Positions 57,677 through 64,000 of a stretch of DNA of 64,000 nt are shown one piece after another. A model generated the notes under the pieces. That model saw only the letters and a list, made by a program, of their open reading frames with translations, searched no databases and was not told the DNA's origin. Source of the stretch: Stieleria sp. JC731 (GTDB taxonomy: Bacteria; Planctomycetota; Planctomycetia; Pirellulales; Pirellulaceae); contig NZ_JAJKFQ010000011.1 of the NCBI RefSeq assembly GCF_020966635.1, positions 1,426,001 through 1,490,000 of the forward strand, given 5' to 3'. The number at the start of each line of letters is the position of its first letter. Within the stretch, counting starts at the first letter, position 1. The translations under genes were made by a program, and so were the position numbers.

Positions 57677-59106
57677 TGACAGAGTTACACCTTCCCTGGT
57701 TGGAACTTTCGGTTCTGATGCCGATCATCGGCGCCATCGTCATTGCACGCTTGCGCAGTGCGAATCATTCACGTTTGCTTTGTCTAGCAATCTGTTCAAT
57801 CACATTGCTGCTGACGCTTGGCGAATGGATTGACTTCATCGGTTTGCGAAGTTTCGAAGCCCATGATCACTGGGACGTGCTGCAGTTGATGTTTCACAAA
57901 CAGATCTTTGTGATCGATGAGTTAAACGCACCACTGCTACCGCTTGGCGCATTGCTGTGTTTGCTAACTGTTCTTTCGACGCTGCGAACAAAGCAAACGC
58001 GATTCTCGTTCCACTGGATGCTCGTTTCCGAAGCGATCTTGTTGGCGACTTTGTCATGCCGAAACGCATGGGGAATTGTCTTGCTGTTGGTCGCGGCAGT
58101 TTTTCCGGTTTGGTTTGAACTGCGACAGAGAAAGAAATCAACGCAAGTATTCACGTTTCATATGGCGTTGTTTATCGCTGCGTTATTTATCGGACAATCG
58201 TTGGTCGATTTGGGTTTTGTCTTTATCGGAGGCGCCTTTTTAACCTTTGCCGGGCTACTTCGAACTGGGATCGTGCCGCTGCATTGCTGGATGACGGACT
58301 TGTTTGAAAAATCGTCGTTCGGAACAGCATTGCTATTCGTCGCACCGATGACGGGAGCCTATGGGATCATGCGGTTGGTTCTGCCGATCGCTCCCGAGTG
58401 GGCGCTTCAAAGCATCGCGATTGTGTCCTTGATCACGGCGGTCTATGCCGGCGGAATGGCGCTGGTGCAAACGGAAGCTCGACGTTTCTTTTGCTACCTG
58501 TTCCTCAGCCATTCGTCGCTCGTTTTGGTTGGGCTGGAATTGGCGACACCCATCGGTTTGACCGGTGCGCTCTGTGTATGGCTATCGGTCGGATTGGCGC
58601 TTGGCGGATTCGGACTGACACTGCGTTGTGTCGAAGCACGAACGGGACAGATTGATCTCAGGCGATACCACGGACTCTATGAAAACATGCCGACTTTGGC
58701 GGCATTCTTTTTGTTGACCGGGTTGGCATCGATTGGATTTCCCGGCACGATCGGCTTCATCGGTACCGAACTGCTAATTGAGGGCGCCGTTGACGTGTAC
58801 CCGCTTGTCGGAATGGCTGTCGTTGTTGCAGCGGCACTAAACGGAATCGCGATTCTTCAAGCGTATTTCAGAGTCTTCACGGGAACCCGGCACTATGAGA
58901 CATTCTCATTGCGATCGCGGCTTTCCGAAAAAATTGCGGTGATGATCCTGACGGTGCTCATCATCGGCGGAGGCCTTTATCCGCAAGCGGGTGTGGCTTC
59001 ACGTTATCACGCGGCAAGCGAACTGCTTCGCCATCGAACCGATTCGCTTGAATCAAACCAGAATAGTCGCACGGCTCTACTTAACAATTCAGAACATGAA
59101 CACTGA
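57676..59106 (+). CDS. Second, divergent NuoM-like membrane subunit of the Dab locus
   Basis: 476 residues with about 13-14 membrane helices, start overlapping the previous stop as TAATG. It is distantly related to NuoM/Nuo[22 protein letters not shown] near 355 corresponds to the family GLPG-SGF-GE turn, and [17 protein letters not shown] near 194 is the equivalent of the GKSA-P-H-WLPDA helix, but here the key Lys is replaced by Arg (R196) and the TM5 Glu in a GWE context is not found. So proton transfer residues are changed and the subunit may be structural. C-terminal residues 440-476 are a soluble tail. It overlaps the SulP gene by 11 bp. Not a standard part of a two-gene dab locus. Confidence 0.87.
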   Translation: MTELHLPWLELSVLMPIIGAIVIARLRSANHSRLLCLAICSITLLLTLGEWIDFIGLRSFEAHDHWDVLQLMFHKQIFVIDELNAPLLPLGALLCLLTVLSTLRTKQTRFSFHWMLVSEAILLATLSCRNAWGIVLLLVAAVFPVWFELRQRKKSTQVFTFHMALFIAALFIGQSLVDLGFVFIGGAFLTFAGLLRTGIVPLHCWMTDLFEKSSFGTALLFVAPMTGAYGIMRLVLPIAPEWALQSIAIVSLITAVYAGGMALVQTEARRFFCYLFLSHSSLVLVGLELATPIGLTGALCVWLSVGLALGGFGLTLRCVEARTGQIDLRRYHGLYENMPTLAAFFLLTGLASIGFPGTIGFIGTELLIEGAVDVYPLVGMAVVVAAALNGIAILQAYFRVFTGTRHYETFSLRSRLSEKIAVMILTVLIIGGGLYPQAGVASRYHAASELLRHRTDSLESNQNSRTALLNNSEHEH

Positions 59107-61117
59107 TCAATCGACTCATCACGAGACTGCGGAAATCCCCCGTGGAACCGCGAGCGGGTTTATCAAATATCTCAAACACGATTTGCTTTCGGGTTTGTTG
59201 GTTTTCTTGATTGCGTTGCCATTGTGTTTGGCGATCGCTGTGTCCAGTGGCTACCCACCGATTGCCGGGATCTTCACGGCGATTGTTGGTTCAATTCTGA
59301 CCACATTCTTAAGCAACAGCGAACTGACAATTAAAGGCCCCGCAGCCGGATTGATTGTTATCGCGATCGGCTGCATCAATGAGTTTGGTGGCGTCGGAAG
59401 CCATGAAGCCTATCGGGCGGCACTTGCTGTAGGTGTCGCCGCCGCTGTACTGCAGATCTGTTTCGGGATTTTCAGAGCCGGGATTTTGGGCGAGTTCTTT
59501 CCGATCTCGACAGTGCACGGGATGCTGGCTGCCATCGGCGTGATCATCATTATCAAGCAAATCCCGTTCGCGCTTGGCGTGATCAATCCGGAAACGGGGC
59601 GTGCCCCGAGTGCGGAGCCCTTTGAAATGGTGCGTGAGATTCCGCACTACGTCCTGTCAGCCAACCCGGCAATCGCGGTGATCGGTCTTGTGAGCGTGCT
59701 GATCATGTTCATCTGGCCGAATCTGGCGAAGAAGCTTGGGCCTTTGAAACGAGTTCCCGCGCCGATGGTCGTGTTACTATTCGCGATTCCGATGGGGATG
59801 GGGTTCGATTTGTTGCACAAGCACTCCTACACCTTGCAGAATCATGAATACCAACTGAGTGATCAGTATCTCGTTAACATGCCTGATCGTATCTTCGGCA
59901 TGTTTGACGAAGTAACCTACCCCGATTTTTCTGCGCTGCGACAAGGCCGAGCTTGGTGGTGGGTGATGATGTTCTTTATCATCGGCAGCCTTGAATCTCT
60001 TTTAAGTGCGAAAGCGGTCGACTTGCTAGACCCGTGGCGTCGCAAGACAAACATGGACCGCGATATCATCGCGGTCGGTGTCGGAAACTTGGCGGCGTCG
60101 TTGGTCGGCGGCTTGCCCATGATTTCAGAAATCGTGCGTTCACGTGCCAATATCGATAACGGTGCACGTACACGATTCGCTGACATGTGGCACGGAGTCT
60201 TTCTGCTGCTTTGTGTGGCTTTAATTCCGACGGTCTTGCACCGGATTCCGCTAGCGGCTCTTGCGGCGATGCTGATCTACACAGGCTATCGGTTGGCGCA
60301 CCCGGTGGAATTTCTGAACGTCTATCGGGTCGGGAAAGAACAACTGGCGATCTTCGTGACGACGCTGGTTGTCGTTTTGGCAACGGACCTGCTGATCGGT
60401 GTTGCTGCCGGGATTATTTTGAAGATCATCATCCACGTGATCAATGGAGTACCGATCAAATCGCTGTTCAAGCCCTTCATTGAAATACAAGACGTCGACA
60501 AGCAGACCAGTATGATTGTGGCGCGTGAATCCGCCGTCTTTAGCAACTGGATTCCGTTCCGCCGGCAAATCGAACAGATCGGCTTGGTGCAACATCGCAA
60601 CGTGATCATTGATGTTTCGGAAGCCAAGTTGGTCGATCACAGCGTGATGGAAAAGCTTGAGGAGATGGAACGTGATTTCGAACAGGAAGGTTTGACATTT
60701 GAAGTGCGCGGACTTGATTCGTTGCAGCCACTTGCAGACAACGCCCATGCCGCCAGAAAACGCGGCATGGCTTCGATGCGTCGTTTAACCATCGTTGCCA
60801 GTTCTCAGATCGAAGACTGGTTGGAAGCTCGACTGGTGCAGTTAGGCGCCACCGGCTACACAGTGATTGATTGTCGTGGCGCGGGACGAACCGAATTGCA
60901 ATTGGGCAATTCCGAAAACAACGATCTGGTTCGCATTGAAGTCGTGATGACTTGGAAAACTTGTGAACAAGCAATCGATTTCCTGCGATCGGAAGTGATT
61001 CCAAATCATCGCATTACCGCATGCGTCGAGACGGTGGACGTGGTCCGACGGCAAGACTTTGAATCCTTGACCGAATCATCGGCAAGCTTGGAACCCGCAA
61101 TCTCTGAAAGCGTCTGA
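59096..61117 (+). CDS. SulP bicarbonate/sulfate transporter with STAS and SbtB/PII-like C-terminus
   Basis: 673 residues from the ATG at 59096 ([14 protein letters not shown]), inside the 3' end of the NuoM-like gene. Residues about 20-455 are a SulP membrane domain ([57 protein letters not shown]), as in BicA-type Na+/HCO3- carriers. Residues about 465-560 are a STAS domain ([23 protein letters not shown]). Residues about 563-650 look like a PII/SbtB-type domain: [27 protein letters not shown], a VRIEVVMT strand, an amphipathic helix and [11 protein letters not shown]. SbtB proteins share the GATGYTV turn and regulate bicarbonate uptake. The ligand is not known here. The last gene of the operon. 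Confidence 0.9.
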   Translation: MNTDQSTHHETAEIPRGTASGFIKYLKHDLLSGLLVFLIALPLCLAIAVSSGYPPIAGIFTAIVGSILTTFLSNSELTIKGPAAGLIVIAIGCINEFGGVGSHEAYRAALAVGVAAAVLQICFGIFRAGILGEFFPISTVHGMLAAIGVIIIIKQIPFALGVINPETGRAPSAEPFEMVREIPHYVLSANPAIAVIGLVSVLIMFIWPNLAKKLGPLKRVPAPMVVLLFAIPMGMGFDLLHKHSYTLQNHEYQLSDQYLVNMPDRIFGMFDEVTYPDFSALRQGRAWWWVMMFFIIGSLESLLSAKAVDLLDPWRRKTNMDRDIIAVGVGNLAASLVGGLPMISEIVRSRANIDNGARTRFADMWHGVFLLLCVALIPTVLHRIPLAALAAMLIYTGYRLAHPVEFLNVYRVGKEQLAIFVTTLVVVLATDLLIGVAAGIILKIIIHVINGVPIKSLFKPFIEIQDVDKQTSMIVARESAVFSNWIPFRRQIEQIGLVQHRNVIIDVSEAKLVDHSVMEKLEEMERDFEQEGLTFEVRGLDSLQPLADNAHAARKRGMASMRRLTIVASSQIEDWLEARLVQLGATGYTVIDCRGAGRTELQLGNSENNDLVRIEVVMTWKTCEQAIDFLRSEVIPNHRITACVETVDVVRRQDFESLTESSASLEPAISESV

Positions 61118-61381
61118 TCGTCCGATCATCCGATATGGCTGGCCCATCTGGCTAGCCTTTCTGGCTGGCAAAGTATAACGAGCCCACTGTCGGAACTTTC
61201 GCTTGCTGGTAGGATCAGTGGCATGGCAATTCCATGCCATTGATCTCACTTTAACTCTCGATGGTTGTCTGAAACCGTCTGTCCAGACACGGTGCTTGGA
61301 CCTCTTTGTCTAGGCCCTCGTACGGTTGCTGGGATCGTCAATCAATAGTGTCCAGGGAATTGGATCTCACTCGTCATTTGC
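61118..61381. other. 264-bp intergenic region with repeat and hairpin
   Basis: Three TGGCTGGC/TGGCTAGC repeats about 13-14 bp apart lie near 61136-61170, and TGGCATGG-CAATT-CCATGCCA (61219-61239) forms an 8-bp stem. No T run follows the hairpin, so whether it ends the carbon operon is uncertain. The promoter of the HD gene should lie in the last 100 bp. Confidence 0.55.
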
Positions 61382-62002
61382 ATGTCTAACGAACAGATTC
61401 TTGAAGCAGTCCGCTCGGAAGTAAAAAAACGCTTTGCCAATCAAGGGGCCGGTCACGGTTTCGATCATATCTACCGCGTTGTAGTCGCCGCCAATAAAAT
61501 CCAGGCCGAAGTCGGTGGTGACCCGTTTGTGATCGAACTTGCTGCATTACTGCATGATGTTGGCGACGCTAAGTTTCATGACGGTGTCGAACGGAGCGGC
61601 GAATTCTCGCGGCAGATCCTTGGCGATCTTTCGCTGGCCGAAGAAATCATCGATCACGTGGTCCATATTGTCGACAATCTCTCATTCCGGAAACGCGAAA
61701 CAGCGGCTGCGCTGTCAATCGAAGGGCAAATCGTTCAGGACGCCGACCGACTGGATGCACTTGGGGCAATTGGAATTGTGCGTACGGTCGAATACGGTGC
61801 TGTAAAAGGGCAAGTTTTCTTCGATGTGAATTCACCGACAAGCCCCTGCGGTGTGAATCACTTCTACGAAAAGTTGTTCAAGCTCCGAGATTTGATGAAT
61901 ACCGAGATTGGACGACGGATGGCTCGGCAGCGGGAACAATTCATGCACTCGTTTTTAGATGAGTTCTACGGTGAACACGGAATCGAACGTCCCAAACAAT
62001 GA
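61382..62002 (+). CDS. HD-domain phosphohydrolase (YedJ-like)
   Basis: 206 residues, cytoplasmic. The metal and catalytic residues of the HD family are present: H25-G-F-D-H29 in [14 protein letters not shown], the H58-D59 pair in [13 protein letters not shown], and D120/D122 in [23 protein letters not shown]. The C-terminal [28 protein letters not shown] is typical of YedJ-like members. The substrate is unknown, likely a nucleotide or phosphate ester. It shares its stop region with the CsaA-like gene, whose start lies 44 bases inside its own 3' end, so the two are probably cotranscribed. Confidence 0.93.
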   Translation: MSNEQILEAVRSEVKKRFANQGAGHGFDHIYRVVVAANKIQAEVGGDPFVIELAALLHDVGDAKFHDGVERSGEFSRQILGDLSLAEEIIDHVVHIVDNLSFRKRETAAALSIEGQIVQDADRLDALGAIGIVRTVEYGAVKGQVFFDVNSPTSPCGVNHFYEKLFKLRDLMNTEIGRRMARQREQFMHSFLDEFYGEHGIERPKQ

Positions 62003-62336
62003 ATTGATCGATTGGGACGACTACCAAAAAGTTGAACTTCGGTCGGGTACAGTCGTGGCTGTTGAAGATTTCCCGGAGGCTCGGAAGCCTGCGTTTAAGG
62101 TGACCGTTGATTTTGGGGACTCGATCGGGATTAAACGCACTAGCGCTCAAATCACAGCCAACTACAACAAGGAATCACTTTTGGGGCGGCAGGTGATTGG
62201 GGTTGTGAACTTTCCCAAAAAGCAGATCGGTCCCATCATGTCCGAATTCCTGCTTGTCGGTTTCTATCGTGATGACCAAACCGTCATTCTTGCGGTGCCC
62301 GACGCGGATGTTCCCAATGGTGCGAAGTTAGCCTAG
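61959..62336 (+). CDS. csaA: CsaA-like tRNA-binding (EMAP/OB-fold) protein
   Basis: 125 residues. The family signature [30 protein letters not shown] (about 19-50) is followed by [41 protein letters not shown], the conserved OB-fold of CsaA/Trbp111 proteins, which bind tRNA or act as export chaperones. The frame is long; the ATG at 61959 overlaps the HD gene by 44 bases, and a later GTG at 61971 is also possible; the conserved part begins at about residue 18. Cytoplasmic. No other translation gene is nearby. Confidence 0.92.
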   Translation: MSSTVNTESNVPNNELIDWDDYQKVELRSGTVVAVEDFPEARKPAFKVTVDFGDSIGIKRTSAQITANYNKESLLGRQVIGVVNFPKKQIGPIMSEFLLVGFYRDDQTVILAVPDADVPNGAKLA

Positions 62337-62496
62337 CGTTTTAGCTTGGGTGGTATCGCAATTATGACGGGGAAAGACGCGTTGATTGTGTTCCGATCGA
62401 GCGAGGTGATGCTCGAATGCACTTAGGAGGGAACGACATCCACGCTTGCCGTCTTGGACTATGCGTTTTGTAGTCGCTGCCTGTAGTCGCTGGAAT

Positions 62497-62901
62497 TCAG
62501 TGGCTTGAAGATGACGTCGCAAGTAGGACCAAAATACAACTTCCGTCATCAATCACGGTCAGTCCGGCTTCACGAGCCGCTTGGCTCGCTTGTGCATCTT
62601 CGGCACCGGGCTGCATCCAAAGGTGTTTGACGCCCATTTTGATCGCTTCGGCAACGATCGCTCGTGTGACTGCTGGCGGTGTTATGATCGACAGGGAGTC
62701 TGGTACGACCGGAAGTGCCGAGAGATTGGGATACGCGGTATGTCCTTCGATAACTTCTGTGATCGGGTTCAGTGGATAAGTCTGACGTCCCGAGCCGAGC
62801 AATGCTCGAAAGACTTTGTTGCCATACTTGTGCTGACGGGCAGAGGCTCCAGCGACTGCAAATGTATTCGCACTCAAGAAATCAGAGATCTGCTTTTGCA
62901 T
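62497..62901 (-). CDS. CoA-binding domain protein (YccU-like)
   Basis: 134 residues, a Rossmann fold of the CoA-binding family: FAVAGASARQHKYGNKVFRALLGSGRQTYPLNP (about 14-46), then EGHTAYPNLSALPVVPDSLSIITPPAVTRAIVAEAIKMGVKHLWMQPGAEDAQ, in which the GASxxxxKYGN loop and the WMQPGA turn are the family hallmarks. Cytoplasmic; relatives are conserved in bacteria but their role is not settled. The gene is single, converging with the CsaA-like gene over a 160-bp gap that contains no clear terminator. Confidence 0.93.
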   Translation of the reverse strand: MQKQISDFLSANTFAVAGASARQHKYGNKVFRALLGSGRQTYPLNPITEVIEGHTAYPNLSALPVVPDSLSIITPPAVTRAIVAEAIKMGVKHLWMQPGAEDAQASQAAREAGLTVIDDGSCILVLLATSSSSH

Positions 62902-63022
62902 GGCAGTGATCTAAATGGCTAGCGATGATCGAAGCGAAACCGATACCGGCGAAAGGGATCGATCCAACTAGCCCGATCACCGAAAATGACATGGGCATTG
63001 TTGCTTCAAGTCAAGGCGATTT

Positions 63023-64000
63023 CTAGATCATGTAAGCGGGTTCTAAGACTTCGCTTTCGATCGCTGGAAAGACAAAGCGAATTGTGGTGCCCTTTCCTAG
63101 CACTGATTCGACTTCAATTTTGCCGTCTAAGGCCAAACAAGCTTCTTTGCATGCGGACATTCCGACTCCACGACCGGATGTTTCTGTGATCTTATCTTTG
63201 GTTGATAAGCCGTCTGCGAAAAGCAGTTCTTGGGGCGTTTCACCTTCCTCAAGTCGAATACCAAGCTTTGCTGCCCGCTTTGTAACTTGATTCCAATCGA
63301 TCCCGGCTCCGTCATCAGCGATCTCCACTGCAAACGAGTCCCTGGATTGATATGCGGAAAGTTTGATCGTACCAGTTGATTTCTTTTTCGCGTCGACTCT
63401 GCGTTCAGTCGTTTCTACACCATGATCGACTGCGTTTCTGACAACGTGAGTCAGCGAATTCCAGAATGCGTTCCATGTCTCGGTGGGTGGCGTTCGAATT
63501 TCTGTGGAATCGATCTCGACGCACAATCCTGGTTTGTCGAGTCGTTCGGCAAGACGCTTAGCGCGTTCCGATAGCAGATCAAATCGTTGGGAGACGCTAT
63601 CCCAGGTCCATCGCTGAATCATCCCAACGATCTCATTGACGCTGGCTCCTCTAGCAGCCTCCTCAATGGTCGATTCGATTCTCGCCTTGTCGATTGTGAC
63701 TTGGTCGCTCGTTTCGTCAGGGATGATCATCGCCAAACGATCACGAATCGATTGCCACTGTGCGCCAATCGCTTCGCGTTGAACTTCGTCACAGACATCG
63801 CGCTGCTCGGCCAACTCGTCCTCAAGGTGATGTAGCCATTGCGAGAAGCTACGAAGGCCGAAGATTCCGAAATTTCCTTTCAGCGTATGAATCCAACGTT
63901 TCTGATCGGCTATCGTGCCTCGGCCATGCTCGATCAGTTTGACCAAGCGTTCCGACTCACTGAGAAAGCCTCGAACGCTGCGCGGGTCACGGACAAATCT
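63023..64000 (-). CDS. CheA-like histidine kinase, 3' part (window-truncated)
   Basis: The 5' end lies outside the window: the frame is open through position 64000. 325 residues are visible. A Hpt-like segment has KRWIHTLKGNFGIFGL (His codon at 63887-63889), the form in which CheA autophosphorylates. An HATPase follows with the N box HVVRNAVDHGVETTERR, the DDGAGID G1 box, and the G2 box GRGVGMSACK, then a final GKGTTIRFVFP. It ends after the ATPase: no CheW-type adaptor domain, so it cannot be a standard chemotaxis CheA. It may be a multi-Hpt or hybrid kinase. Partner receiver proteins are not in the window. Confidence 0.88.
   Translation of the reverse strand, partial: RFVRDPRSVRGFLSESERLVKLIEHGRGTIADQKRWIHTLKGNFGIFGLRSFSQWLHHLEDELAEQRDVCDEVQREAIGAQWQSIRDRLAMIIPDETSDQVTIDKARIESTIEEAARGASVNEIVGMIQRWTWDSVSQRFDLLSERAKRLAERLDKPGLCVEIDSTEIRTPPTETWNAFWNSLTHVVRNAVDHGVETTERRVDAKKKSTGTIKLSAYQSRDSFAVEIADDGAGIDWNQVTKRAAKLGIRLEEGETPQELLFADGLSTKDKITETSGRGVGMSACKEACLALDGKIEVESVLGKGTTIRFVFPAIESEVLEPAYMI

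Overview
The window reads as chromosomal DNA of a Planctomycetes bacterium of the Rhodopirellula/Pirellula type. The evidence is a DUF1501 gene coupled to a planctomycete cytochrome c/DUF1549/DUF1553 gene, several very large secreted PVC-type beta-propeller/HEAT/cytochrome c proteins, two PEP-CTERM proteins, and GC-moderate DNA with short palindromic and tandem repeats between genes. I see no rRNA, tRNA, transposase, phage gene or CRISPR array. Coding density is moderate, with several intergenic gaps of 300-880 bp.

Layout. 0.3-1.7 kb: aroA on the minus strand. 1.9-7.9 kb: a complete tripartite RND efflux operon (outer membrane lipoprotein, membrane fusion protein, permease). 8.0-9.6 kb: two hypothetical proteins. 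10.0-11.8 kb: two PEP-CTERM surface proteins. 12.1-16.3 kb: the DUF1501/cytochrome-DUF1553 pair. 16.9-21.5 kb: a giant CheB-CheR-PAS-histidine kinase-receiver protein translationally coupled to a PAS/Cys protein. 21.5-28.1 kb: an exported hypothetical protein, an isochorismatase/ThuA fusion, a PAS-LuxR regulator, an 84-bp palindromic repeat array, a zinc-ribbon/DUF4430 lipoprotein pair and a C-terminal-haem cytochrome. 28.3-32.9 kb: a ThuA/propeller protein with a separate HEAT/cytochrome c partner. 33.5-38.4 kb: a coupled operon of a YdiJ-like FAD/Fe-S oxidoreductase, MoaD, MoaE and a cysteine desulfurase. 38.5-42.2 kb: a one-gene SGNH/propeller/HEAT/cytochrome c/discoidin protein. 42.8-45.2 kb: a DUF218 membrane protein and a NarL-type response regulator. 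45.4-50.1 kb: a second split pair, SGNH/propeller plus HEAT/cupredoxin/cytochrome c. 50.3-52.6 kb: an rRNA/tRNA 2'-O-methyltransferase and a sigma-54-dependent response regulator. 53.0-61.1 kb: an inorganic-carbon uptake operon. 61.4-64.0 kb: an HD hydrolase, a CsaA-like protein, a CoA-binding protein and the 3' part of a CheA-like kinase.

The most interesting locus is 52.6-61.1 kb. DabA (zinc-site residues visible), a NuoL-like DabB, a second, degenerate NuoM-like subunit and a SulP anion transporter form four overlapping genes. The SulP protein carries, after its STAS domain, a C-terminal domain that resembles the PII-like bicarbonate regulator SbtB. A sigma-54 response regulator is transcribed divergently from the operon, and a good -24/-12 promoter match lies between them. 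I infer an inducible CO2/bicarbonate accumulation system with a built-in nucleotide sensor. The second theme is modular extracellular redox enzymes: the same domain set (hydrolase-like N-terminus, PVC propeller, HEAT, cytochrome c) occurs once fused and twice split into adjacent genes.
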